16,938 nucleotides of DNA from Cymbomonas tetramitiformis (GCA_001247695.2 LGRX02027747.1:1-16938), one strand, 5' to 3'; positions 1-7,621 are shown, numbered from the stretch's first letter. Notes: a model not told the origin generated them from the sequence alone. Program-made: numbers and translations.

Positions 1-58
1 GCCCTATGACAGATTCCTAGGACCAACACTGGACTACTGACTGATCTGTAGGTTCGTA

Positions 59-81
59 CTGTGACACACGCTGTGTCACAG
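59..81. repeat. Short inverted repeat (9-bp arms, 5-nt loop)
   Basis: CTGTGACAC and GTGTCACAG flank the 5-nt spacer ACGCT and pair perfectly. Just downstream, at about 95-117, the motif CGAGACCGT occurs twice in tandem. Both lie upstream of the Gag-like gene. They could be regulatory or part of a retroelement end. Nothing in the sequence decides between these. Confidence 0.6.
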
Positions 82-158
82 GTAGGCTAGACACCGAGAC
101 CGTCCGAGACCGTTCCGGGTATATCTAGCTTAGGGTTTATTGATCTTATACAGTTTAT

Positions 159-209
159 CCACACGAGTACGGGAGTTTCTGATATCTAGTGTGCTTGGAT
201 ATTCCGGTA
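159..209 (+). repeat. 51-bp direct repeat, copy 1 (upstream of the Gag-like gene)
   Basis: This segment recurs at 2691-2741 with one mismatch (50 of 51 identical), 2532 bp away. The two copies therefore bracket almost all of the Gag-like gene. Both read through without a stop in one frame (TRVREFLISSVLGYSG), and the single difference is synonymous in that frame. The copies end in GGTAGG and GGTAAG, which resemble a 5' splice donor. It may be a remnant of a terminal repeat or a duplicated leader exon. Confidence 0.85.
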
Positions 210-361
210 GGTCGTGGCCCCATCCACGTTTTCATTCCACTTGCTATCTTGGCCATGATTGGCTAAGCAGCCGCTTGAAGAGGTGGTGCGCACTTGCGCG
301 TTTGGGTGCGACTAGGATTTGGACGTGATTTTACGGTAGGCGTCTTTTGCGGCTGCGAGTC

Positions 362-2821
362 ATGGGCACCGCGCGTTGCTACTGCTCGGTTGTGGCAATG
401 TTCATTTGCGTTGTTCTGCCTGCGCTGATCCCGCTGGTTTACGTATTTTGGGCTGGTGCTCCGGACGCCTTCGACCACATCGACATTTGCAAGTGCCCCA
501 CGCTCTTTTCGCCGCTCCGCACGTTCTGCCGTTACGCCATCCCTCCATTTCCGCCACAACACCCAAACGTGCTACCGCGCATCATCTTTTCTCTGGCTTT
601 CAGAAGTATGGCAACATCTACTCGAGCTCGCAAACGCCTATTGAAGGACTCCGATTTGGACGCCTCTATACGGCTTTTAGATGCGGTTCGGGACACTCCG
701 ACCGCTAGCACTCCACCTGTGGTGCCCCCTGCTGTTTCCAGCAACTCCGACACCGCTGTCGCGTTGCGGACACATCTTGTTGACCAGCACGCCGCTGTTG
801 ACGTGGTCTACAAGGGGAGGTTGCATCGGGCTTGGGCCAAGGGTATCCGCGAGGATATCCTTGGTTCAAAGAAACATCATTATCGTGGCACTGACGACAC
901 CGACCGTCTCTCCGAGTTGGTGGTGCAGCTTCGGACCGAGTTTGAGTCCGCTGGGCTGGACTTGACCCCCTTTGACCTCGACGACCCTGCCTCTCTGGTT
1001 ATCGAGAAGGTGAATGGGCTCCTCTATGACGTCTTGGCCCTCGTCGTGGAGCGGAACTCTGTGGCCGACACCTGGCTTCGGGGTACGGATTCTTCGGCTG
1101 ACCGAGATGGGCGTCGGGCTCTCATCGACATCATCAAGGGCAGCGTGCCGACGACCCTACGCGAGAGTCACCAGCAGGAGCACGCGGCTCTTCGTTATCC
1201 CGCGGGCGTTGACCCGCAGCCGATCTTGGCTCGCGAGCAACGTCTGGTGCGGGATAACCGCGCTCCTGACTGGCAACCCACCGACGAGACCCGCAAGCTC
1301 TCGTTGTACAACCGCCTTGACCCGGTCTTCTACGCGGCGGTGAAGGTGCGTTATCCGCTTGCGGGTGACCTCAGCGGAGTGACTCTCCGCTCGCTCCAGG
1401 CCCTCGTCGTGGCCATCTTCCAGGCATGGGCACAGTCGGACGAGGGGGCGTCAGCGCGTGAGGAGCAGACACTGGGGGCGAGCGGTAAGCCCTCTGCGCT
1501 TATCACGTCGTCTGAGTACACCGTTCTGCTCGAGGAGATCGCCGCCTTGAAGGCGCTCGTGCAAGGCAATCGCACGGGTGCGGTTCAGCGACAGCCGCAG
1601 CCGCAGCCGCGCGGTAAGCAGCATCCACGAGGCCATCGGGTGGGTGTGCACCCGGCACCGTCTGTGGGGTTTGACAGGGACAACATGAAGGCCAAGCCCC
1701 TTTGCCGCCGTTGCCGCAAGGCGGGCAAGGGGGACGCCTATCATGCGTACCGCGACTGCCCTCTTGGTGGGCGCCAGCATTCGTCGGCCACGGCAGCGGC
1801 CTTCTGCATTCCTATTGAGGAGGAGGATGCGGAGGGCCTCCACACCCTGGCACTTGTGCAGGTCTTCCAGGAGGCTGCGGATGATGGTCCGGAGGCCTTT
1901 GCCCGTGCGGCGTCGGCTTACGGTCCTCCCGCTGTGCTTTCCGCGGGCGGGATTGGCGGCATCGACGTGTCGGCCTACGGCTTCAGCGTGCCGCCTCCGC
2001 CTTCTGGCGAGACCGACGACGAGGACATCTTGCGGCGGCTTGATGCCCTCACCACTGAGGTTCAGGCCGCCCAAGAAAAGGTACATTACACTCACGCGTC
2101 CTTTGTTCCTGGGAGTGCGGTTGAGGAGCATGCATCGGCTCTGGTGTGTGGCCCTGCCGCTGCGGCGGGTATCACACCGGAGGGGCAGGTTCCGGCAGGT
2201 GGTGCGGCGGCATCGGCGTCCGCCGTGCCGGCCCCTGCTATGCCTGTTTCGCAGGTAAAGGATGTACAGCCCGCGCCAACTCAATCGGCGCGGGTGACCA
2301 CCACGGAGGCGACGCACGGTGAGTTCGGAGGCTTCGTGCAGACGGTGAATCACGCCGCTGTCCACCCGTCTGACCTGACAGGCTACGACACCGACGACTA
2401 CGAGGACTTTGCCGACGGCAGCTTCCGGCTGAAGCCGCGGGGCTCGCCTCCGTCGGCCAATCATGTTTCCGGGCCACCCGTGGGCGAGCAGAGGACCTAC
2501 GGTTGTGGGAAGCCGCCCTGGGGCTTCCCTGCCACGGTTGGTCCGTGGGGCATTCCTTTCCTGCTTTCCCTCGTTCTTTGCATCTCGATCATGGGAGTGG
2601 CGGCCGTGCCCGACGCTCGGTCGGCTACGGAGATGCCTTCGCCTGGTGGTGATCTCGATTGGGAGGCTCCGTCATTTTTCTCTACGAATCCCACACGAGT
2701 ACGGGAGTTTCTGATATCTAGTGTACTTGGATATTCCGGTAAGCCATTTTGGCCCCCGGTGAGCACCCAAATTAAAATTTCTCATCATTTCTTCCACTTA
2801 GTTGCCCGTGATGGTCCTTGA
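362..2821 (+). CDS. Gag-like protein with zinc knuckle and terminal hydrophobic segments
   Basis: This is an uninterrupted 819-aa frame from the first ATG. Another in-frame ATG at 608 (MATSTRARKR) would remove the hydrophobic N-terminus. Residues 448-466 carry Cys448, Cys451, His461 and Cys466 (CX2CX9HX4C). This resembles a retroviral-type zinc knuckle but has a longer middle spacer than the canonical CX2CX4HX4C. A helical, charged region precedes it, with a Gln/Pro/Arg-rich linker, which is the usual order of a retrotransposon Gag (capsid, then nucleocapsid). The part after the knuckle is acidic and Ala/Pro-rich. Hydrophobic stretches lie at about residues 8-31 and 731-748, both unusual for Gag. 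No protease, reverse transcriptase or integrase motif follows. This could be a Gag-only remnant, a non-autonomous element or a domesticated gene. The last 44 or so codons come from the 51-bp repeat and its flank. The Gag call rests on the knuckle and overall architecture only. Confidence 0.6.
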   Translation: MGTARCYCSVVAMFICVVLPALIPLVYVFWAGAPDAFDHIDICKCPTLFSPLRTFCRYAIPPFPPQHPNVLPRIIFSLAFRSMATSTRARKRLLKDSDLDASIRLLDAVRDTPTASTPPVVPPAVSSNSDTAVALRTHLVDQHAAVDVVYKGRLHRAWAKGIREDILGSKKHHYRGTDDTDRLSELVVQLRTEFESAGLDLTPFDLDDPASLVIEKVNGLLYDVLALVVERNSVADTWLRGTDSSADRDGRRALIDIIKGSVPTTLRESHQQEHAALRYPAGVDPQPILAREQRLVRDNRAPDWQPTDETRKLSLYNRLDPVFYAAVKVRYPLAGDLSGVTLRSLQALVVAIFQAWAQSDEGASAREEQTLGASGKPSALITSSEYTVLLEEIAALKALVQGNRTGAVQRQPQPQPRGKQHPRGHRVGVHPAPSVGFDRDNMKAKPLCRRCRKAGKGDAYHAYRDCPLGGRQHSSATAAAFCIPIEEEDAEGLHTLALVQVFQEAADDGPEAFARAASAYGPPAVLSAGGIGGIDVSAYGFSVPPPPSGETDDEDILRRLDALTTEVQAAQEKVHYTHASFVPGSAVEEHASALVCGPAAAAGITPEGQVPAGGAAASASAVPAPAMPVSQVKDVQPAPTQSARVTTTEATHGEFGGFVQTVNHAAVHPSDLTGYDTDDYEDFADGSFRLKPRGSPPSANHVSGPPVGEQRTYGCGKPPWGFPATVGPWGIPFLLSLVLCISIMGVAAVPDARSATEMPSPGGDLDWEAPSFFSTNPTRVREFLISSVLGYSGKPFWPPVSTQIKISHHFFHLVARDGP
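2691..2741 (+). repeat. 51-bp direct repeat, copy 2 (inside the Gag-like 3' end)
   Basis: This is the second copy of the 159-209 repeat, with one base different. It lies inside the coding frame of the Gag-like gene and supplies its residues from about 777 onward. Beyond the repeat the two flanks keep only patchy similarity (GGCCCC, TTCCACTT). Confidence 0.85.
2739..2801 (+). other. Candidate 63-nt GT..AG intron at the Gag-like 3' end
   Basis: CCG/GTAAGCC matches a 5' splice donor and TTTCTTCCACTTAG/TT matches a pyrimidine-rich acceptor. The length is 63 nt, a multiple of three, with no in-frame stop. Spliced and unspliced messages would therefore both end in VARDGP. The upstream copy of the repeat keeps a donor-like GTAGG, but the matching acceptor position reads ACTTGC. 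No transcript evidence is available, and the segment may simply be coding. Confidence 0.3.
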
Positions 2822-2935
2822 AAGGTCCCACGAAGTTCAAACGCGCGATTTGGTCACCTAACTGAAATCCTCTAGCCCCCTCGCACTCAAAATGGCCCGA
2901 AAACAGCGTTTTTGCCCCCCGGCGAGCACCCAAAA
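2751..2935 (+). repeat. Degenerate repeat of GCCCCCGGYGAGCACCCAAA
   Basis: The motif occurs at 2751-2771 and again at 2913-2935, in both cases followed by an A/T-rich run containing AAATT or AAAATTTT. The 2822-3066 gap between the Gag-like gene and the first leader holds the second copy plus homopolymer-rich sequence (poly-T at about 2937-2944). I see no gene there. It is probably the 3' end of the retroelement-like region. Confidence 0.55.
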
Positions 2936-3066
2936 ATTTTTTTTCAAAAATTTTCCCTCACGGGGTCTTATTATTGCCCTAATAAGGCCTAGTAACTCTC
3001 CAAACATCGAAAAACCTCCATTTAGTTCGATTATGCATTTTCTTGCCGAACTTTTTGCGACGGCTC

Positions 3067-3284
3067 TATGTGCGAGCTCGTATAGAGAATTCCTATCCGG
3101 TAATGTTACGAGCCACACCGGTTAACACACAGGTGCACGGAGGGTTTCCTATGGGGGGCATATTGTTCTCGGGAGGTTTGCCGTGCTCGCCATGTATATA
3201 CTCCTGTCGTTTGCATGCAACTACATGTTGTGCGCTTCCCGGTGGTATATCGTTGCTGAGGAAGTCACACGGTGTTCGTGTTGC
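3067..3284 (+). promoter_or_regulatory. Duplicated leader, copy 1 (upstream of the large OTU gene)
   Basis: This 218-bp segment is closely similar to 6585-6814. Long identical blocks include TATGTGCGAGCTCGTATAGA, GGTTAACACACAGGTGCACG, ACTACATGTTGTGCGCTTCC and GAAGTCACACGGTGTTCGTG. In both places it ends just ahead of, or at the very start of, an OTU-family gene, so it probably carries promoter and 5' UTR functions. The copies differ in length by 12 nt, which keeps one reading frame open through both. Confidence 0.75.
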
Positions 3285-3339
3285 GTGCTGTCGCACAGAT
3301 GTTCCCCGACTGCCCGCCCGAGGTTGCCCACGGCGATGA
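3103..3339 (+). CDS. Small conserved reading frame in leader copy 1
   Basis: This 78-codon frame starts MLRATPVNTQVHGGF and is Cys-rich (CSPC, CCAL). The same frame is open in the second leader (6621-6887), and the length difference between the copies is exactly four codons. About 10 of 23 substitutions counted by eye fall at third positions, only slightly more than chance, so coding is possible but unproven. It overlaps the start of the OTU gene in another frame and could act as an upstream ORF or a separate small gene. After about residue 60 the two copies diverge completely. Confidence 0.3.
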   Translation: MLRATPVNTQVHGGFPMGGILFSGGLPCSPCIYSCRLHATTCCALPGGISLLRKSHGVRVACCRTDVPRLPARGCPRR

Positions 3340-6300
3340 CGATGCATCTAAACAAGTCGAGGAAGAACTACTAGAGGATCATGTCCATAGGATCCCGCCT
3401 CCCGACACCGTGAAACCAGTCGGGCACAACGATGCAGGCTTTCTGCCTATTATGCCCAAAAAACTGACACCTGATGACCTGCGCGACTTGCCATGGTGGG
3501 CGTATCTGTCTGATCGCCCTCCCCTGGCAGAGGGCACCGTGGAAGACGGGGAGGCATGCACCTTCGATTGGAAGTGGTCCGTGCAGATGCTGGATGCGGC
3601 CTGCTCGGAGGTCGTCCTCAAGGAAATCATTGACATTTGCAACCGGCACCTGGTTGCCAGTGCCAGTTGGAAAGAGCTGTATGGTACGTGGCACAAGGAT
3701 ACATCTGAGCAAAACCTGCTTACCCTCCGGGAGCACTACGCGCTGTGGCGCAAGGGAGTGTTCAAGCCGGTTGTTCAGGTGTCCAAGGAAGGGACAGCTG
3801 GCGTTACAATGGAGGACACTGTGGGCGACCCTCGTGACTGGGTGCAAGTCGTGGATGCCTCGATGATGCGCGCGACCCAGGAAAAAACGGAGTGCGAGGA
3901 TGAGCTCGCGCGGCAACGTAGTGAGCACACGGACGGGTTTAATGCTATGCTCACCGTGTTCATGACGTATGTGGTAGACTACCAGTTGCTGAAGGCTGAG
4001 GTCCTGTTCTCTCATAAGGAAATCGGCGCGGACTTCACATCCGGATCTCATCAACTGGGTGAGGGCGCGCGCTATACCATACAGGCCGACTGGCATGTTG
4101 GGCACTGGCTATTCCCATCCATCTTCACCACCGTGAAGCATGGCCTTGTGGACGACAGGCTGCGGTCTGGGATTTTTGAAGCTACGGGAATGGTGGTGAA
4201 GCGGACCTACGACAAGCCGTCGCCTCTAGGGCGGGACCTCGAGAGCTTTATTCAGTTCCTTCACACCGATACCAAGTTTCCCAAGGAAGGCAAGGGATCC
4301 TGGGGCTGGCCGGATTACGACGTGTTCTCATGTGGCCTGTTGCTGAGGGCCCAATGCCTGACGGAGGTGCTACCCGAAACGCAGCGGGCCTGCCATTGGG
4401 ACAGGTTTTGCTCGATGGATTACAGCCTCGTGGTTCAAAACTCCAGGCATGGCGATCCCACTTCGGCTCCCTTCCGTCGTGTTCACCTCGGGGGTCCCAT
4501 GGGAACACTGTGGTTCTGGCCAGCCGACCGCATGGCGCCCCGCGGTCTTTCTCCAAGTGGGCGCCTCCCGCTCGACCGTACTCGTCCTAAGCAGTTCTAC
4601 TTCGTGATCTACTCCGCAGCCAGAGTGCGTACTAAGGGAACCATTGACCTGAATAACGCGGTACTCGGCAGCCCGCACAGTGTCATCTCGCAATATGGCT
4701 TGGCGTGCCGCATGGCGTGCGTCGCGTGTGGAGACGAAATACGATTTGCGGGAGGCTACGACACCTTGCCAGGTGTTTGGGCGTGTTCCCTGTGCAGATC
4801 AGGCGTTCTGGGTTGTGACGCTCTGCGTACTATCGGAGCCGTGATGTGTGGTCCGTGCCAGCGTGTGCGGCGCGAAGCTGATGTCCGGGCGCCACTATCC
4901 GCGCATGAGAAGCACCCGGGGCAGGCGGCCACATTGGCCGATTACTGCCAGTTAGACGAGGCCGAGGCGAAGCTGCATGCACTCCTGAATAATGTGGAGG
5001 ACCTAGGCCTTGCTTGGAACAAACTCCGCGGGGTGCTCGGCGCTGAGGCGTGGGGACGCGCGGATGCCACGGTGAAGCACAGGATCGCCAACCTGACTTG
5101 GGGTGACGGTGAACATCCAACCGGTGAACGTCCGCCGGCGCGGCCTTTGCAGGACTCTGGCGACGGCATCACTGCTCTCTGGGACCGACGGGCTACCCGT
5201 GACGATGCATTCTCATCTTTTGACGATCACCAGTTGTACCGGGAACTGGGTGTCTGCTGCCCGGGCTTGCGTAGTGTCGTGTTCGGTATGCTTTATACCG
5301 CGTTGAACGCGCAGCGCCTGCGGACAGCCGGTATTCCTCTTGGCGCGGACAAGTCCTACAGGAAACAACACCTGTTCCATACGGACGCGGAGGGCGGGCT
5401 GCATGTGAACATACGTGTTGCTGAACTCTTGCAAAGTCCTGATCAGCTGGACCTGGGTTTCGCAAAGAAAGTGGCTGCGAAGCTGTCGCACCGATGGGAT
5501 CCCGGATATGCACGATCCCTCGTCGTGCGATGCGATTGTGCATACGAGACTGGTGGAGATGCGTCGCGAGCGATGCCCGGCAAGTGCATCGTGCGGGCAA
5601 GTGCATCCCATAAAGACCATGGGGAGTACCGCGTGCGTGCTCTGGGTGCGTGCCGTAACCAACAGAGAAGCAAGGCAGCAGCCGAGCCTTCCATGGATCT
5701 CGCTTCTGAGGAGGCATTGCGAGCGGCAACCGCAAACGGTTTCCAGCCAAACGCTGTTCCGCCAAACTTTGCACCAAACTTTGCACGTGTTTCGTTCGGT
5801 ACCGATGACGTCATCCTGATGCCCACGGACCCCCGGGGGCGTAGATTGGAGGCATCCTTCGACCATCCCGACGAGATTTTCCCTAATATGCTGCCGTTAG
5901 CACGTCGCGTGCTGGCTCACGTGCATTGGCTGCTCGAGGGTAATGCAGACCGTTTTACTTCTCTCGCGGAGTTCGAGCAGGCCTTGGCCAAACACGGCCT
6001 GCGACGAGTCCAGACAAAAGGGGACGGCAACTGCTGGCTGCACGCCTTGGGTGTACACATTCCGGAAGTGCTTGAACAGGGTTCCTCCGTGAAGGTCCTC
6101 ACAATGAACTTCCGTAACGCCATCTGCGCGTCGTACGATTTCAATCGGCAGCTTTACCCCACCGGGATGCTCGACGCTCGTCTTGCTGACGGAGGGCCGC
6201 CACTGCGCAGAATCCTGCTTACTGCCCAAGCGTACAACGAACCGCAGTTCCTCCATATCATTGCGAACATGCTTCGGCGAGTTATTCAGGTGTACACTCT

Positions 6301-6565
6301 GTGGCCGATGGTCGACGTGCCAGGGGTGGGGTGCAATGTTCCCACCGATACCGATGCTCTGGCAGGATACTTGCCGCCTTTCAGCATGAAATATATTTGC
6401 CCACATCCGTCACTGGGCTTGGCTAGCCGTGAACCGGTACGAGTCGCCCATTACGTTCAATTTAATAAGTTTCCTGGACACTACGAGCGGATCGAGGCAT
6501 TTCCAGATCCAGGTAGATACCCGTGTACACACCGTCGTGAGGTACTGTTTTCGAATTGTCTCTAG
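3299..6565 (+). CDS. Large protein with C-terminal OTU-type cysteine protease domain
   Basis: The product is 1088 aa from the ATG at 3299, placed 15 bp after the shared leader. The same frame is open 9 codons further upstream but without an ATG. The C-terminal part, about residues 890-1070, matches the OTU family. KGDGNCWLHAL supplies Asp909 and the nucleophile Cys912. A helical segment (EPQFLHIIANMLRRVIQVYT) occupies the usual core position. GHYERI near the end supplies the likely catalytic His1061. OTU proteases typically cleave ubiquitin from substrates. A central region has three CxxC pairs (Cys474/477, 496/499, 517/520), a probable zinc-binding module. The rest, roughly 470 N-terminal residues and 370 between the zinc module and OTU, I do not recognise. 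The intron-free length is notable. The stop lies 20 bp before the second leader. It could be a host deubiquitinase or a mobile-element or virus-derived protein. Confidence 0.85.
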   Translation: MFPDCPPEVAHGDDDASKQVEEELLEDHVHRIPPPDTVKPVGHNDAGFLPIMPKKLTPDDLRDLPWWAYLSDRPPLAEGTVEDGEACTFDWKWSVQMLDAACSEVVLKEIIDICNRHLVASASWKELYGTWHKDTSEQNLLTLREHYALWRKGVFKPVVQVSKEGTAGVTMEDTVGDPRDWVQVVDASMMRATQEKTECEDELARQRSEHTDGFNAMLTVFMTYVVDYQLLKAEVLFSHKEIGADFTSGSHQLGEGARYTIQADWHVGHWLFPSIFTTVKHGLVDDRLRSGIFEATGMVVKRTYDKPSPLGRDLESFIQFLHTDTKFPKEGKGSWGWPDYDVFSCGLLLRAQCLTEVLPETQRACHWDRFCSMDYSLVVQNSRHGDPTSAPFRRVHLGGPMGTLWFWPADRMAPRGLSPSGRLPLDRTRPKQFYFVIYSAARVRTKGTIDLNNAVLGSPHSVISQYGLACRMACVACGDEIRFAGGYDTLPGVWACSLCRSGVLGCDALRTIGAVMCGPCQRVRREADVRAPLSAHEKHPGQAATLADYCQLDEAEAKLHALLNNVEDLGLAWNKLRGVLGAEAWGRADATVKHRIANLTWGDGEHPTGERPPARPLQDSGDGITALWDRRATRDDAFSSFDDHQLYRELGVCCPGLRSVVFGMLYTALNAQRLRTAGIPLGADKSYRKQHLFHTDAEGGLHVNIRVAELLQSPDQLDLGFAKKVAAKLSHRWDPGYARSLVVRCDCAYETGGDASRAMPGKCIVRASASHKDHGEYRVRALGACRNQQRSKAAAEPSMDLASEEALRAATANGFQPNAVPPNFAPNFARVSFGTDDVILMPTDPRGRRLEASFDHPDEIFPNMLPLARRVLAHVHWLLEGNADRFTSLAEFEQALAKHGLRRVQTKGDGNCWLHALGVHIPEVLEQGSSVKVLTMNFRNAICASYDFNRQLYPTGMLDARLADGGPPLRRILLTAQAYNEPQFLHIIANMLRRVIQVYTLWPMVDVPGVGCNVPTDTDALAGYLPPFSMKYICPHPSLGLASREPVRVAHYVQFNKFPGHYERIEAFPDPGRYPCTHRREVLFSNCL
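5762..5785 (+). repeat. 12-bp perfect tandem duplication inside the OTU gene
   Basis: CCAAACTTTGCA occurs twice back to back. It adds four residues (NFAP-type repeat) in the linker before the OTU domain without breaking the frame. Confidence 0.8.
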
Positions 6566-6584
6566 GGGTATTGGGGGTCTTTGG

Positions 6585-6814
6585 TATGTGCGAGCTCGTA
6601 TAGAGATTCTTTATCTGGTAATGTTACGAGTCACGCTGGTTAACACACAGGTGCACGGAGGGTTTTCTATGGGAGACGTATTGTTCCGTGCTCACCTTGT
6701 TGGAGGTTTACCGTCCGCACCTTGTTTAGACTCCTGTTGCTTGCATGCGACTACATGTTGTGCGCTTCCCGGTGGCATATCGTTCGCCAGGAAGTCACAC
6801 GGTGTTCGTGTTGC
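6585..6814 (+). promoter_or_regulatory. Duplicated leader, copy 2 (upstream of the small OTU-like gene)
   Basis: This is the second copy of the 3067-3284 leader. It begins 20 bp after the stop of the large OTU gene and is 12 nt longer, in the middle of the segment. Its position suggests it is the promoter and leader of the next gene. Confidence 0.75.
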
Positions 6815-6887
6815 CCGGCAGCACAACATATGTCGTTGTAGCCCGGCAGAGCATGTACGGCCTGGGGTTGCTTACCTATGCCTGTGA
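6621..6887 (+). CDS. Small conserved reading frame in leader copy 2
   Basis: This 88-codon frame starts MLRVTLVNTQVHGGF and parallels the frame at 3103-3339. Identical stretches include VNTQVHGGF, LHATTCCALPGGIS and RKSHGVRVA. It overlaps the OTU-like gene that follows in a different frame. No known domain is recognisable. Confidence 0.3.
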   Translation: MLRVTLVNTQVHGGFSMGDVLFRAHLVGGLPSAPCLDSCCLHATTCCALPGGISFARKSHGVRVARQHNICRCSPAEHVRPGVAYLCL

Positions 6888-7371
6888 TGTGTGTATGCAC
6901 CAGAGGGAGCCATGGACCACACGCAGTAGTGTGCAGTACCCGGGGTGTCGCTCGTTACGACAATGGTTGGTGGTGCCGGTGCCGAAGGACGGAAAATGTT
7001 TCATTTGGGCCTTGGCGATGGCTGTCTACGGCACTCGGGATGTGACTCGTGGAGCCGTGGCGGTGATAGCGGCTCGCATTGCCTGGGGTCATACGCAGAC
7101 CGGCATCCGGCACGAGCAACAACGCCAACTGTGCGAAGAATACAATTGTCACTGGGGATACTTGACGGGCAGCACACTGAGGATCTACTCGGAATGTAGA
7201 TATGAGAATGTCCTCCCGCTGAGCCTCAGCACACCTTGTCACGTAGACCTAGTACAATTTAGAGGGAAGCGACCCTCCTTGTGTAGGATTTCCGAGCTAC
7301 GTTCAATCGGGATCTCGGTACAGTACACCTGCTCAACGGATGTTGAAGCTTCCATCGATCTAACCATCTAA
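6745..7371 (+). CDS. Small OTU-like protein, probably incomplete
   Basis: The frame encodes 208 aa. The first ATG lies inside the shared leader, where the corresponding frame of copy 1 is stopped by TGA. An ATG at 6853 (residue 37), just past the leader, is therefore an equally good start and matches the layout of the large OTU gene. VPVPKDGKCFIWALAMAVYG resembles the OTU nucleophile motif (DGNC followed by a hydrophobic helix), with Asp82 and Cys85 and Lys in place of the usual Asn. I cannot find the C-terminal His-Tyr motif, so the protein may be inactive, truncated or divergent. The shared leader and OTU-like core suggest descent from the same cassette as its upstream neighbour, but the rest of the proteins do not align by eye. 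Confidence 0.5.
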   Translation: MRLHVVRFPVAYRSPGSHTVFVLPGSTTYVVVARQSMYGLGLLTYACDVCMHQREPWTTRSSVQYPGCRSLRQWLVVPVPKDGKCFIWALAMAVYGTRDVTRGAVAVIAARIAWGHTQTGIRHEQQRQLCEEYNCHWGYLTGSTLRIYSECRYENVLPLSLSTPCHVDLVQFRGKRPSLCRISELRSIGISVQYTCSTDVEASIDLTI

Positions 7372-7440
7372 TCATCGTAAGCTCCTTGTTATATGGAATG
7401 TTATATGCTGGCGTGAAGCGATTCCAGAAGCTACTTGTTG

Positions 7441-7496
7441 CCAATCCTTTTGGGGACCCTTGTGGGGATCCCAAGTTCCCAATCCTTTTGGGGACC
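7441..7496 (+). repeat. 18-bp direct repeat between the OTU-like and MYND genes
   Basis: CCAATCCTTTTGGGGACC occurs at 7441-7458 and again at 7479-7496. The spacer holds the small palindrome GGGATCCC. It lies in the 250-bp gap before the first MYND gene, so it could be a promoter element or a duplication scar. Confidence 0.75.
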
Positions 7497-7621
7497 ACTC
7501 GAGGGCACCTTGCGTTTACCGATTATCCGCTCGCTGCCTTGTGCCCGCCGGTACACTTCGTGTTAGTGCATTCCAGCTCCCTATGTCATGGTGATGGTCC
7601 GTGCACGGGGCATATGTCGGG

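Noticed and set aside
1..345. Search for a classical LTR with tRNA primer-binding site
   Set aside because: I found no clear TG..CA ends, no initiator-Met primer-binding match and no polypurine tract, so I did not call an LTR.
1451..2464. Long reverse-strand open frame of 337 codons opposite the Gag-like gene
   Set aside because: Its product is extremely Arg-rich and low in sequence character, as expected for the complement of GC-rich coding DNA. The forward frame carries the zinc knuckle.
159..3110. Similarity between the 51-bp repeat and the OTU leader start (both carry a GAG..TTC..ATC..GGTAA pattern)
   Set aside because: The match is short and gapped and is not convincing without alignment statistics.
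5193..5866. Overlapping reverse-strand frames of about 200 codons opposite the large OTU gene
   Set aside because: They are composition shadows without domains, and the forward frame continues through the whole region.
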